DNA of 64,000 nucleotides from Anaerolinea sp. (GTDB lineage: Bacteria; Chloroflexota; Anaerolineae; Anaerolineales; Anaerolineaceae), in NCBI GenBank assembly GCA_020725865.1, contig DYEC01000023.1, positions 27,326 to 91,325 of the forward strand. Direction: 5' to 3'. The translations under genes were made by a program, and so were the position numbers. Shown here piece after piece: positions 1 to 8,389 of this stretch. Positions within the stretch are counted from its first letter, which is position 1; the number at the start of each line of letters is the position of its first letter. The notes beneath the pieces are model-generated. The model was not told where the DNA came from. It saw nothing but the letters and a program-made list of their open reading frames with translations, and did not search any database.

Positions 1-7
1 GGATAGC

Positions 8-292
8 GTGAGCAACCCATTGGTGGCGTTCTATGTGCGTCAGGATGAAAGCTTCACGCTCACTCGTATCGCCGATGGCAGCTATCAGTTGTATTTCACG
101 CTTGGCTCGGAATGGGTTGGAGATGAGCTGAAATTTCTTAATGTCTCCGCAGTCAAACGCATGGATGAACTGCTGGCGTTTGCAACCACCGGGGCAATCT
201 TTACGACCTGGAAAGTCAGCCTGCAATCCCCGCCGGGTGGAACCGGCAGAGCAAGCGAGATCCCTGAAAGCGAATTCCCCGCGCTGAAGTGA
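8..292 (+). CDS. Hypothetical protein, possibly 5'-truncated
   Basis: I do not recognise this 94-residue product. The first start codon in the window is a GTG at position 8 with no visible ribosome binding site. The frame stays open to the window edge, so the true start may lie outside. The protein is soluble-looking, with no signal peptide or membrane segment. It has a Gly/Pro-rich stretch near residues 74-82 and ends in PALK. It sits 16 bases before the nucleoside phosphorylase on the same strand, so the two may be co-transcribed. Function is unknown. Confidence 0.5.
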   Translation: MSNPLVAFYVRQDESFTLTRIADGSYQLYFTLGSEWVGDELKFLNVSAVKRMDELLAFATTGAIFTTWKVSLQSPPGGTGRASEIPESEFPALK

Positions 293-308
293 AACCTTAG
301 AGATCATT

Positions 309-1070
309 ATGAGCGAAACCCCACCCATTCTGGAATACGATCCATCACCGCGCGCCATTCTCGAACCGCAAACCAAATTTGAAGGGCGGGCACCGGCACG
401 AGCAGTGCTGTGCTTTTTTCAAGAGGTGTTGCAGAAACTGCTGGAGGGCGGTCAGCTCAGGGTGGTTGGGCATCTGATTTCTGAGATCGGGCGCAATCCG
501 ATTTATGAGCTGGAATGGCAGGGCGCGCGGCTGCTGGTACTGCATCCGGGCGTAGGTGCACCGCTGGCAGCGGGGTTTCTTGAAGAGCTGATTTCGCTGG
601 GAGTGAAAAAGGTGATTGTCTGCGGCGGGTGCGGCGTGTTGGATCACAATATCGCTGCCGGGCGGCTGGTGGTTTTGCGTTCTGCGGTGCGTGATGAAGG
701 CACGTCCTATCATTACCTGCCGCCGGCTCGTGAGGTGGAAGCCAGTCCCCAAGCGGTTGCGGCGATAGAAGAGACGCTGTGCCGTCGCGGCTTGCCGTAT
801 CTGGTGGGCAAGTCCTGGACGACGGATGGGCTATACCGCGAGACTGAAGCGCGGCGGATGCGGCGGATGATGGAGGGCTGTCTGGTGGTGGAAATGGAGG
901 CGGCGGCTTTGTTTGCGGTGGCGAGCTTTCGCAAGATAAGGCTGGGGCAGCTTGTCTATGGCGGCGATCTGGTTGTGCCGGAAGGCTGGGATGAACGTGC
1001 CTGGTTTAACCGCAAAAGTGACCGCGAGTTGCTCTTCTGGCTGGCGGTGGAGGCTTGTGCGGGGTTATAA
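309..1070 (+). CDS. Nucleoside phosphorylase (PNP/UDP family)
   Basis: This 253-residue protein belongs to the purine/uridine phosphorylase family, which cleaves ribonucleosides with phosphate to give base and ribose-1-phosphate in salvage. Supporting motifs are the glycine-rich VIVCGGCGVLD segment near residues 104-114 and the ribose-binding VVEMEAAALFAVA near 193-205, where the Met-Glu pair contacts the sugar. The length fits uridine phosphorylase-like members. The sequence does not settle whether the substrate is uridine, a purine nucleoside or methylthioadenosine. It converges on lipA with only 5 bases between the stops. Confidence 0.85.
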   Translation: MSETPPILEYDPSPRAILEPQTKFEGRAPARAVLCFFQEVLQKLLEGGQLRVVGHLISEIGRNPIYELEWQGARLLVLHPGVGAPLAAGFLEELISLGVKKVIVCGGCGVLDHNIAAGRLVVLRSAVRDEGTSYHYLPPAREVEASPQAVAAIEETLCRRGLPYLVGKSWTTDGLYRETEARRMRRMMEGCLVVEMEAAALFAVASFRKIRLGQLVYGGDLVVPEGWDERAWFNRKSDRELLFWLAVEACAGL

Positions 1071-1075
1071 GGCGA

Positions 1076-2017
1076 TTATTGCTTGTCTCCGTATAGCTGG
1101 CGATGTACGACGCTCAAAGCGCGCACCTGCTCGGCGGCGTGATAGGAAGAACGCACCAGCGGGGCGCTTTCTACCCAGCGAAAGCCAATGCTGTACCCAT
1201 AATCACGCAATTCCTGGAATTCTTCCAGTGTGTAATAACGGCTGATAGGCAGATGCCGCCGGCTGGGTTGCAGATATTGACCAACCGTTAGGATGTCCAC
1301 CTGCCAATCGCGCAGGTCGTGCATGACGGCTTTTACCTCGTCCATCGTTTCGCCCAGCCCAACCATAATGCCGGATTTGGTCAGCACATCCGGGTCAAGT
1401 TTTTTGGCGTTGCTCAGGACTGCCTGTGACCACTCGTAACGGTCTTGCGGCTGGACAAGCTTGAACAGACGCGGCACGGTTTCAACATTATGGTTGAGGA
1501 TTTCGGGGCGGGCATCCATGACGATTTTCAATGCTTCAAGACTACCCTTAAAATCCGGAATCAGCACCTCAATGGAACAACCGGGGTGCAGTTCGCGGAT
1601 GCGGCGGATAACCATCGCAAAGATCGGTGCGCCGCCATCTTTGCGCTCATCGCGGTTGACACTGGTGATCACAGCGTGTTTGAGATTCATCGCTTTTACC
1701 GCTTGAGCGACGCGTTCCGGCTCTTCCCAATCCAGCGGCAGTGGACGGCCGTGTTTGACATCGCAAAAGCCACAGGTGCGCGTGCAAATATCGCCCATAA
1801 TCAGAAAGGTGGCAGTACCGCTTCCCCAGCATTCCCCCATATTCGGGCAGCCTGCTTCTTCGCAGACGGTATGTAAAGCCTTCTGACGCATTAGATTTTG
1901 CAGCCATTCGTAGGTTTCACCGGATGGGGCGCGCACTTTGATCCACTCCGGACGGCGTATGGGTGTGGTGTCCATGCGTTCAGGATTTATGCGATCTCGG
2001 GTCGGATTTATCGGCAT
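1076..2017 (-). CDS. lipA: Lipoyl synthase
   Basis: Lipoyl synthase is a radical SAM enzyme that inserts two sulfurs into the octanoyl group on lipoyl carrier proteins. The 313-residue sequence has both iron-sulfur cluster motifs. The auxiliary-cluster motif is [12 protein letters not shown] (C-x4-C-x5-C), and the radical SAM motif is CTRTCGFC (C-x3-C-x2-C). The C-terminal RSSYHA supplies the conserved serine ligand. The ATG at 2017 is preceded by a GGAGG-type ribosome binding site and a strong promoter. No lipB or lplA is nearby, so it is probably monocistronic. Confidence 0.97.
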   Translation of the reverse strand: MPINPTRDRINPERMDTTPIRRPEWIKVRAPSGETYEWLQNLMRQKALHTVCEEAGCPNMGECWGSGTATFLIMGDICTRTCGFCDVKHGRPLPLDWEEPERVAQAVKAMNLKHAVITSVNRDERKDGGAPIFAMVIRRIRELHPGCSIEVLIPDFKGSLEALKIVMDARPEILNHNVETVPRLFKLVQPQDRYEWSQAVLSNAKKLDPDVLTKSGIMVGLGETMDEVKAVMHDLRDWQVDILTVGQYLQPSRRHLPISRYYTLEEFQELRDYGYSIGFRWVESAPLVRSSYHAAEQVRALSVVHRQLYGDKQ

Positions 2018-2027
2018 ACTACCTCCT

Positions 2028-2063
2028 GCCGCTCATTATATATGGTTTGAGCGGCCCTGTAAA
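2028..2063 (-). promoter_or_regulatory. lipA promoter with overlapping inverted repeat
   Basis: Reading the minus strand, TTTACA (2063-2058) is followed by a 17-base spacer and a perfect TATAAT (2040-2035), giving a transcript start about 11 bases before the lipA ATG. An 8-base inverted repeat, GCCGCTCA (2028-2035) and TGAGCGGC (2048-2055), flanks the -10 box and lies in the spacer. That is a typical position for an operator that blocks RNA polymerase. The promoter is directly visible. The operator role is inferred. Confidence 0.7.
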
Positions 2064-2064
2064 G

Positions 2065-2841
2065 CTAAAAATTGCCCGCCACCCGCAAACCGGTCAGCCG
2101 TTCCAGCAGTTTGCGCAGCAACCAGATCGGAAACAACAAAATCAGGTGCAGGATTAAACTAATGGCAAAAACAACTGCAAGTGCCTTCAGCGCTGCGTTC
2201 AAGCCCGGCGCCAGATAAGCCAGCATCCATTGCCCGGCGCCTGCCAGTGAGGCGACCCCGCCCAGTACGACGAGAAGCAAAACCAACGGCAACCAGGCGC
2301 GGCGGTCTGAGTCAGAAGGCAGCATGGTGCTGCTCACTGTAAATGCCAGATAAAACCACAGCCAGAAATCCGGTCGGGATGGCATGGCGAGCAGGGAACC
2401 CAGCAACATTCCCCATGCCTGTTGTGATGCCAGAGCCGCCCAGTTGCTCATCCCAAGCGGCTGCAATCCCAGATAAGCGGTGATTAGCCCGCCGCTGATC
2501 AGCGGCGCCATGCCGATAAAGGCATCGCGCAGAAAATCACTGCGTGCGGTTTCCACGTATCCCAACCGGACATGCCCATCCGGCAATACCTGCGGCAGGA
2601 TGGAAAACCTGCCTGTCCTCACCTGCAGAAGACGGGCAGCCAGCCAGTGACTTAATTCATGCACCAAAACGCCGGGTAAGAACAACAACGAAAACAGCCC
2701 AATGGTCAGTGCTGGACGACGGGTGAGCAACAGAAAGACCGCCTGGATTTCTAGATGCAGCCGCCGGTTGACAAACAGGAAAGGCGCCAGCGTAATCAGT
2801 AGCCAGCCCAGTCCGCTAAAAGCGATTGCTGTGCCTTCCAA
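2065..2841 (-). CDS. M50-like membrane metalloprotease homologue
   Basis: This 258-residue polytopic membrane protein has about six hydrophobic segments. The HELSH motif (HExxH zinc-binding signature) sits at residues 63-67, just after a hydrophobic stretch, as in site-2 protease/M50 relatives. The usual second M50 motif with the third zinc-ligand Asp is not obvious, so proteolytic activity is uncertain. It lies 6 bases downstream of tpiA on the same strand and is probably co-transcribed with it. The substrate is unknown. Confidence 0.6.
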   Translation of the reverse strand: MEGTAIAFSGLGWLLITLAPFLFVNRRLHLEIQAVFLLLTRRPALTIGLFSLLFLPGVLVHELSHWLAARLLQVRTGRFSILPQVLPDGHVRLGYVETARSDFLRDAFIGMAPLISGGLITAYLGLQPLGMSNWAALASQQAWGMLLGSLLAMPSRPDFWLWFYLAFTVSSTMLPSDSDRRAWLPLVLLLVVLGGVASLAGAGQWMLAYLAPGLNAALKALAVVFAISLILHLILLFPIWLLRKLLERLTGLRVAGNF

Positions 2842-2847
2842 ATTCGC

Positions 2848-3606
2848 CTACACCGCGGCTGCCTTTGTAATGGCGACAAAATCATCGGCTTTCAGGCTTG
2901 CGCCACCGACCAGCGCACCGTCAATTTCCGGCTGAGTGAAGAACTCGGCGGCAATATCGCCCTTGACAGAACCGCCATAGAGGACACGAACTGCTTCCGC
3001 TACCTCGCGCCCGAATAGGCTTTGCAATGTAGGGCGGATATAGTTCGCGACAACGGCGTTGGCGTTCTCGCCGCTGGAAGCGCGCCCGGTGCCAATTGCC
3101 CAGACCGGTTCGTAAGCGATGACAATTTTGCCAGCTTGGTCAACTGGGATGCCTTCCAGCCCGGCTTTCACCTGTCGGGTGACCACCGCGGCGGTCTGGC
3201 CGCTTTCGTTTTCTGCCAGCGTTTCCCCTACGCAGACGATCGGGATCAAACCGATTGCCAATGCAGCTTTGGTTTTCTTGTTGACGGTTTCATCAGTCTC
3301 GCCAAAGTAGGTACGACGTTCGGAATGCCCGATGATGACGTACTGACAGAACTCTTTTACCATCGCTGGTGAAATTTCACCGGTGAACGCGCCGGAGGCT
3401 TCCCAGTACAGGTCTTGTGCGCCCAGACCGATGCCGGTGCCTTCCAGCAGCCGGGAAATCGCCATCAACGCGGTAAATGGCGGACAAATCACCCGCTCGA
3501 CAGATGGAACAGATTGAAGTCCCAGCAGCATTTGCGAGACCAGCGCAGTGGCTTCACTAACGGTTTTGTTCATTTTCCAATTTCCAGCAACCAGTGGTGT
3601 ACGCAT
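2848..3606 (-). CDS. tpiA: Triosephosphate isomerase
   Basis: This enzyme interconverts dihydroxyacetone phosphate and glyceraldehyde-3-phosphate in glycolysis. The 252-residue length is standard. The N-terminus has the AGNWKMN lysine motif. The catalytic histidine is in IIGHSERR, and the catalytic glutamate is in the AYEPVWAIGTG signature. The phosphate-binding glycines LYGGSV are near residue 210. The ATG at 3606 is preceded by GAGAGG. The M50-like gene follows immediately. Confidence 0.97.
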   Translation of the reverse strand: MRTPLVAGNWKMNKTVSEATALVSQMLLGLQSVPSVERVICPPFTALMAISRLLEGTGIGLGAQDLYWEASGAFTGEISPAMVKEFCQYVIIGHSERRTYFGETDETVNKKTKAALAIGLIPIVCVGETLAENESGQTAAVVTRQVKAGLEGIPVDQAGKIVIAYEPVWAIGTGRASSGENANAVVANYIRPTLQSLFGREVAEAVRVLYGGSVKGDIAAEFFTQPEIDGALVGGASLKADDFVAITKAAAV

Positions 3607-3829
3607 TGTTAACCTCTCTGCAAAAATATAATCTCACCCTCCAACATTATGGAAGTGTGTTGTGGATGCCGCTTTGTTTCATTCGGGATAAGAGATTGCT
3701 TTTATGGCGCAATTTGGTAGCCTGTGAAGGCAGGCAGGTTGGATTACCTGCCCCATTCTTTGGTTTCTTTATCCCGAACTCATGCTATTTTAACAGAGAA
3801 CTGTTATCTTTTGTAAAATCAGAGTCGTG

Positions 3830-4225
3830 TCAGGCAACCTGTGTGTAGACGTTAAAAGCGGGTGGATTTTCCAGGTGCTTTTTGACCGCGCAAAGTTCCG
3901 CCGAACGCACCAGTGCATCTCGGTAACGTTCCGGAAAGGTGGCTGGAACCTGTATCTCGATGTCCACTTTTTCGACCATACCGTTCATCGGGTTGCTGTG
4001 GACGCGCTGGATCAAACGGATGCCTTCAGTGGGCAGACCGCGCTGGCGGCAGAAGCCCAACACGTAGATACCGGCGCAGGTACCTAATGAGGCTAAAAAC
4101 AGAGCGAAAGGCGTCGGGGCTGAACCTTCGCCGCCGCCCATTGGCGGCTGGTCAGTCTTGACAGTGTAAGGTCCAAAGTGTGCATCAACGCGCGCCCCGC
4201 CGGGAAAGTCAATCAGCATTTCCAT
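3830..4225 (-). CDS. OsmC family thiol peroxidase-like protein
   Basis: This 131-residue protein matches the OsmC/Ohr fold, whose members reduce organic hydroperoxides using paired cysteines. Two cysteines occur in LGTCAGIYVLGFC, spaced as in OsmC-like proteins, after a GGG-x-PTPF segment typical of the family. Substrate and electron donor are unknown. It is divergent from the cyclic-nucleotide-binding gene, with 188 bases between them. The gap to tpiA downstream is about 220 bases with no clear gene. Confidence 0.85.
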   Translation of the reverse strand: MEMLIDFPGGARVDAHFGPYTVKTDQPPMGGGEGSAPTPFALFLASLGTCAGIYVLGFCRQRGLPTEGIRLIQRVHSNPMNGMVEKVDIEIQVPATFPERYRDALVRSAELCAVKKHLENPPAFNVYTQVA

Positions 4226-4361
4226 TTTTGTTGTTGTCTCCTTGATAAGTCTTAGTTTAGATTACCAAAAGTTGGATGATACTCTTATGCAAAAAGTTAC
4301 ATGTCATATTGTGCTGTTTCATTTATCATACTCCACCCAGTAAAAGGCATGAGTTTTGTCA

Positions 4362-4380
4362 GCACTTTTAAGAAAAGTGC
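4362..4380. repeat. Perfect inverted repeat, possible operator
   Basis: GCACTTTT (4362-4369) and AAAAGTGC (4373-4380) form a perfect 8-base inverted repeat with a 3-base centre. It lies about 35 bases before the cyclic-nucleotide-binding gene, in the divergent region shared with osmC. It has no following T tract, so it is more likely an operator or leader hairpin than a terminator. Confidence 0.55.
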
Positions 4381-4413
4381 CACTATTACATATCGGGGGG
4401 TTTCATTAACATA

Positions 4414-4917
4414 ATGGCAATGTTGCGAGAAGAACTGGCTCATCTTCCCCTTTTTGAAGGCTTAAGTAGTGAACAGCTTGAGCAATTTGCCGCGTTGCTG
4501 GATATTTGTTACCTGACCAAGGGTACGCGTGTTTTCGAGCAGGGTGATGCAGCCGAATATCTCTACATCCTCTTGGAAGGGGAAGTTCTGATTCGTTATA
4601 AACCCTATGACGGGGATGAGCTCACGGTGGCGCGTGTGGTGCCGGGCGGGGTATTTGGATGGTCGGCGGCGCTGGGACGCTCAGCCTATACTGCTTCTAC
4701 GGTTGTTGTTCAGGATGGCAGGGCTTATCGCCTGCGGGCGGAGAAACTACAAAAACTATGTGACCAATGTCCCGAAACCGGTGTTATACTATTAAAAAAA
4801 CTGACAGAAGTCATTTCCCGGCGTGTTCAGGTAACTCATGAACAAGTGTTTGGTATTCTAAGCCAGGGCATGGATAGTAGCGGTGATTGCGAGCGGGAGT
4901 TTGAGGATGGCAACTGA
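4414..4917 (+). CDS. Cyclic nucleotide-binding domain protein without HTH
   Basis: This 167-residue protein is a single Crp-type effector domain. LFEGLSSEQLEQFA opens the fold, and YLYILLEGEVLIRY is the classic beta-roll segment. The phosphate-binding cassette FGWSAALGRSAYTAS keeps the arginine but has Trp where cAMP binders have Glu, so the ligand may not be cAMP. No helix-turn-helix follows. The C-terminus is a helix and a short acidic tail, so it is not a stand-alone transcription factor. It overlaps the Nfu-type gene by 11 bases, suggesting translational coupling. Confidence 0.8.
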   Translation: MAMLREELAHLPLFEGLSSEQLEQFAALLDICYLTKGTRVFEQGDAAEYLYILLEGEVLIRYKPYDGDELTVARVVPGGVFGWSAALGRSAYTASTVVVQDGRAYRLRAEKLQKLCDQCPETGVILLKKLTEVISRRVQVTHEQVFGILSQGMDSSGDCEREFEDGN

Positions 4918-5164
4918 TAGTATTCCCAATTATTCAACCGATGAGCAACTGCGCGGCTTAATTGAACAACTGGATGCCTATATCAGCCACTATCATGGCG
5001 GCAGTGTGCAGTTGGTTTCTTTTGATGGAAAAGTGGTGAAGGTTCACTTAGGGGGAGCCTGCGAGGATTGTCCGCTTTCTCCCACCACACTGCATGGGTG
5101 GGTAGAAGGCACCATCCGCCAGTTTTTCCCGGAAATTGAACGGGTGGAGGACGTAAAACCCTGA
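4907..5164 (+). CDS. NifU C-terminal domain (Nfu) protein
   Basis: This 85-residue protein corresponds to the Nfu domain, which carries a 4Fe-4S cluster for delivery to apo-proteins. The cluster ligands are in GGACEDCPLS (CxxC). The rest fits the fold: helix LIEQLDAYI, strand VQLVSFDGKVVKVHL, and C-terminal helix GWVEGTIRQFFPEI. I chose the ATG at 4907, which overlaps the previous stop, rather than an ATG 24 bases upstream inside that gene. Coupling to a cyclic-nucleotide-binding domain is unusual. Confidence 0.85.
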   Translation: MATDSIPNYSTDEQLRGLIEQLDAYISHYHGGSVQLVSFDGKVVKVHLGGACEDCPLSPTTLHGWVEGTIRQFFPEIERVEDVKP

Positions 5165-5168
5165 CTTT

Positions 5169-5939
5169 TTAGCGCCGTTCGGTTCGGCGTTCCCATTCGG
5201 CAACAGCGGCGCGCAACAGCGCCTTTGCTTCTTCGTCGTCCACGGCGTCAATGCCGTGATATCGTCTGGTACCAATCCAGACGATTACTCCTTCTTTTGG
5301 GTCCTCTGCCAATTTAACGATCTTTCCAGCCAATGATGAAGCCGGCAGCATTTCCTGCAACACTTCATCAATTTGCTGAACGATGCTCAGCAGAGCCGGG
5401 GGAGCTTTCTCTTCTTTTGTGGGTTTAGTGGAAGAAGGTTTTTGGGCTTGGTTTACAGCTGTTAGAACAGGCGGGGGGGGCGTTTGAGTTTCTTCGGCCG
5501 TTGTAGGCAGGGATTGTTCTGGTGGTGCTGTATCTGCAACAGCAGGCTTGTGCCGGGTTGGTTTTTGGCGTTCCTCAGCCGGTGCGCCCATCCAAATCAA
5601 CCATTCACGCGTCAGCAAAGCCGTTTGCTGGCGCAGGCGTTCATCCATCGCTCGTGCACTTTCGAAACGTTTTTCATCCAATATGGCGATCAGTTTGCCG
5701 CTGGAACGTGAACGCAGCAGACGCAGCACTTCGATTTCGTCACCGGGTTCGATGATTGGCTTCTCGGCAGTGGCTGTTTCAAATTCATGTTGCTCTTCTA
5801 TTATGGTTTTTTCGGCAGGTTGATCTTTTTCAGCTTCTTTTTTGCCGCGGTCGGCGAACAGCATTGCTACCAGTGCACCGCCAATAAAACCCACCGTGAC
5901 AAAGATTAGCGCCAGCAACAAAACATTTCCCAACGCCAT
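5169..5939 (-). CDS. Membrane-anchored protein of unknown function
   Basis: From the ATG at 5939, chosen because GGAGGGG lies 7 bases upstream, this gives 256 residues. A longer reading would run into mutM. An N-terminal membrane segment (about 4-28) is followed by a charged region, a Pro/Thr/Lys-rich linker (about 125-185), and a compact C-terminal region with IVWIGTRRYHGIDAVDDEEA. The middle segment IEVLRLLRSRSSGKLIAILDEKR could be a small folded domain. I recognise no family. It is convergent with the Nfu gene and 16 bases downstream of mutM. Confidence 0.6.
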   Translation of the reverse strand: MALGNVLLLALIFVTVGFIGGALVAMLFADRGKKEAEKDQPAEKTIIEEQHEFETATAEKPIIEPGDEIEVLRLLRSRSSGKLIAILDEKRFESARAMDERLRQQTALLTREWLIWMGAPAEERQKPTRHKPAVADTAPPEQSLPTTAEETQTPPPPVLTAVNQAQKPSSTKPTKEEKAPPALLSIVQQIDEVLQEMLPASSLAGKIVKLAEDPKEGVIVWIGTRRYHGIDAVDDEEAKALLRAAVAEWERRTERR

Positions 5940-5955
5940 AACCAACCCCTCCAGT

Positions 5956-6819
5956 TCAAACGACTTGTTTGATTGTAGCACAATTTGCAGGCTGACAGCG
6001 CGGACAAAAATGAGTGCTGCGTTGACCAATGACCATACGCTGGATAGTTGTGCCGCATATCAGACAGGGCTCACCCGTTCTGCCATAGACCCGCAACCGG
6101 CTTTGAAAATTGCCGCCACGGTATATCCAGTCAATGCTGGTGCCGTTATGGCGGATGCCTTCCTTCAACACGTTACGGATTGCGCCCCACAGCCGCTCTG
6201 CCTGTTCTTCGTTAAGCTGGTTGGAATGAAGAAGCGGGTGAAGTCCGGCTAGGTGCAGGGCTTCATCCGTATAAATGTTTCCTAGGCCAGCCAGGAAGCT
6301 CTGGTCCAGCAACAGGGGCTTGAGCTGGCGGCGCACAGATTTCAGTTGTTGGTATAACAGTTGCGCAGTGAAGTTTTCCCCCAGAGGTTCAGGACCCAAT
6401 GCCCCCAGCACTTCTGCCGGCTCTTGGACAAGCCAGATGCGCCCAAATTTGCGCGGATCGTTGAAGGCAAGCCGCCAGCCATTGTTCAGATAAAACAACG
6501 CCCGGTCGTGTAGTTCAACAGGACGCAGGCTTGCATCTGCCAGCTGGCTGGTTTCCATCCGCAGGTCGCCGCTCATACGCAGATGGATGAGCAGATAGTT
6601 CTTGTCCAACTCGATAACGATGAATTTTCCGCGCCGCCAAAGCCCTCGGATTACTTGACCGGGCAAGGTGTTATTCAGTTCTTCCGGGATTGGCATGGCA
6701 AGGGTGCGTTGCCAGAGTAGTTCGATTTTTTCGATGGTATGCCCTATCAGGGGAGGATGTTCTTCATTCCCCTGCCGCAGATTGCGCACGATTGTCTCGA
6801 CTTCAGGCAGTTCGGGCAT
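5956..6819 (-). CDS. mutM: Formamidopyrimidine-DNA glycosylase
   Basis: This base-excision repair enzyme removes 8-oxoguanine and formamidopyrimidines and cuts the DNA by beta/delta elimination. The 287 residues begin MPELPEVETIVRNL, placing the catalytic Pro2 and Glu3 after Met removal. Lys59 of the family corresponds to the lysine in WRRGKFIVIEL. The C-terminal zinc finger has CLICG and CPRC pairs (residues about 249-275), with the conserved Gln and Arg in VIGQRSTH before them. It lies 6 bases downstream of prs. Confidence 0.97.
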   Translation of the reverse strand: MPELPEVETIVRNLRQGNEEHPPLIGHTIEKIELLWQRTLAMPIPEELNNTLPGQVIRGLWRRGKFIVIELDKNYLLIHLRMSGDLRMETSQLADASLRPVELHDRALFYLNNGWRLAFNDPRKFGRIWLVQEPAEVLGALGPEPLGENFTAQLLYQQLKSVRRQLKPLLLDQSFLAGLGNIYTDEALHLAGLHPLLHSNQLNEEQAERLWGAIRNVLKEGIRHNGTSIDWIYRGGNFQSRLRVYGRTGEPCLICGTTIQRMVIGQRSTHFCPRCQPANCATIKQVV

Positions 6820-6825
6820 GATTAC

Positions 6826-7815
6826 TTACTCGTTAAACATCTCTCCTACACTGCGTCCTTCATTGGCACGGCGGATCACCTCGCCCAGCAGTTCTGCCAC
6901 CGTCAGCACTTTCAGCCGGGCTCCCAGCAGAGCGCGTTTGTATTCGGGAATGGGGACGGTATCGGTGGTGATAAATTGGGTCACCGGTAATGCCGCCAGC
7001 CGCTCGGCGGCGTTAGCGGAAAGGACGGCATGGACAAACGAAACATAAATGTTGCGCGCCCCGCAGGATTTGACCAGCTGCACCGCCTCAACCATTGATC
7101 CGCCGGTGTCTACCTCATCATCCACGATGATCACGTCGCGGTTTTCAACTTCACCAATTAGTGTAAGCGCTTCTGCATTAGCATCATTGCTGATACGGCG
7201 TTTTTCGATAAATGCCATTGGTACATCCAGCGCAGCGGCGTAGTTGCGCGCTTTTTTCGCAAAGCCCAGATCGGCGGTGACGACCACCGGGCGGTGCATC
7301 TGCGGTTTGAGCGATTTAACATAATCACAGAGGATGTAGAAGGTAGTCAGAACATCACCGGGAATGGAGAAGAACCCCTGGATCTGTCCGGCGTGCAGAT
7401 CGAGGGTGATATAGCGGTCTGCGCCGGCGATTTCAATCATATCGGCTACCAGCCGCGCCGTGATGGGAACGCGCGGCTGGTCCTTCTTATCGGAGCGGGC
7501 ATAACAAAGGTATGGCACCACAGCAGTAATGCGCGCCGCCGAATCCAGCCGCAGGGTTTGCAGCAAGATCAGCAGTTCCATCAGATTATCATGCACCGGC
7601 GCCGGCGTGGTCTGGATCACATAACAATCCTGACCGCGCACACTGCCATGCAGTTTGACAAACAAATTGCTGTTGGGAAAAGTGATAATATCCCGCCCGC
7701 ATAACGGCAAACCGAGATAATCGGCGATCTTTTGCGCCAGTTCCGGGCAGGCGGTTCCGGCAAACAGTTTGATTTCGCCATACATTTTCTCGTGCCGATG
7801 AATGGGTAAAGGCAT
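6826..7815 (-). CDS. prs: Ribose-phosphate pyrophosphokinase
   Basis: This enzyme makes PRPP from ribose-5-phosphate and ATP for nucleotide, His and Trp synthesis. Family motifs in the 329 residues are SVRGQDCYVIQ, the flexible-loop region ARSDKKDQ, TLDLHAGQIQGFF, and the PRPP loop VIIVDDEVDTGGS. The start at 7815 has GGAGGG 6 bases upstream and adds about ten residues before the usual KLFAG start. It ends 6 bases before mutM. Confidence 0.96.
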   Translation of the reverse strand: MPLPIHRHEKMYGEIKLFAGTACPELAQKIADYLGLPLCGRDIITFPNSNLFVKLHGSVRGQDCYVIQTTPAPVHDNLMELLILLQTLRLDSAARITAVVPYLCYARSDKKDQPRVPITARLVADMIEIAGADRYITLDLHAGQIQGFFSIPGDVLTTFYILCDYVKSLKPQMHRPVVVTADLGFAKKARNYAAALDVPMAFIEKRRISNDANAEALTLIGEVENRDVIIVDDEVDTGGSMVEAVQLVKSCGARNIYVSFVHAVLSANAAERLAALPVTQFITTDTVPIPEYKRALLGARLKVLTVAELLGEVIRRANEGRSVGEMFNE

Positions 7816-7824
7816 CTTCCCTCC

Positions 7825-8373
7825 TTACTTTGCTGTTGAGGCATCCCGCCACTCGGATCGCAGGATGCTCATTAGCAGAACATCCACATATTTTCCATCT
7901 TGATAACGCCCCTGACGCAGTCGCCCTTCATGGACAAAGCCAACATGTTCGTAGCTTCGAATACCGCGCAGATTGGTTTCGTATACTTTCAAACCCACCC
8001 GGTTCAGATTGAGCGTGTTGAAGGCGTGCTGTAGCATCAACTGCATTGCTTCGCGCCCGTAGCCCTGATTCCAGTATTGCTTTTCGCCGATGAAAATTCC
8101 TACTTCTGCACTGCGGTCATACCAGTTGATGTTGGATAAGCCGATATTACCGATAGCTCTCCAGCCTGTCGGTGTTTTAATCTCAATGGTAAAGGGGCGC
8201 TCTTCGGGCGGGCGCTGCTGCAGAGAAGCAAACCAGGCTTCTTCTTCGGTGACGGAGAGCGGCAGGCGCAACAGGAGGTTCTGGCGCACTTCCGGATCGT
8301 TCAGCCAGATTGCGAATCTCGGTACGTCTTCCTGCTCAATTGCCCGCAGACGGATACGCTCGCCATAGATCAT
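7825..8373 (-). CDS. GNAT family N-acetyltransferase (RimJ/RimL type)
   Basis: This 182-residue acetyl-CoA-dependent acetyltransferase begins IRLRAIEQEDVPRFA, the common N-terminus of RimJ/RimL-like GNATs. It contains the pyrophosphate-binding loop region EKQYWNQGYGREAM and the C-terminal signature NLRGIRSYEHVGF. The substrate could be a ribosomal protein N-terminus, a spermidine-like amine or a small metabolite; nothing here distinguishes them. The start at 8373 has GGAGAGG. It sits 9 bases upstream of prs and 16 downstream of the AspRS gene, all on the same strand. Confidence 0.88.
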   Translation of the reverse strand: MIYGERIRLRAIEQEDVPRFAIWLNDPEVRQNLLLRLPLSVTEEEAWFASLQQRPPEERPFTIEIKTPTGWRAIGNIGLSNINWYDRSAEVGIFIGEKQYWNQGYGREAMQLMLQHAFNTLNLNRVGLKVYETNLRGIRSYEHVGFVHEGRLRQGRYQDGKYVDVLLMSILRSEWRDASTAK

Positions 8374-8389
8374 GGATCACCTCTCCATT

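Noticed and set aside
3594..3848. 84-residue open frame on the plus strand between tpiA and osmC
   Set aside because: No ribosome binding site, overlaps both neighbours, no recognisable domain.
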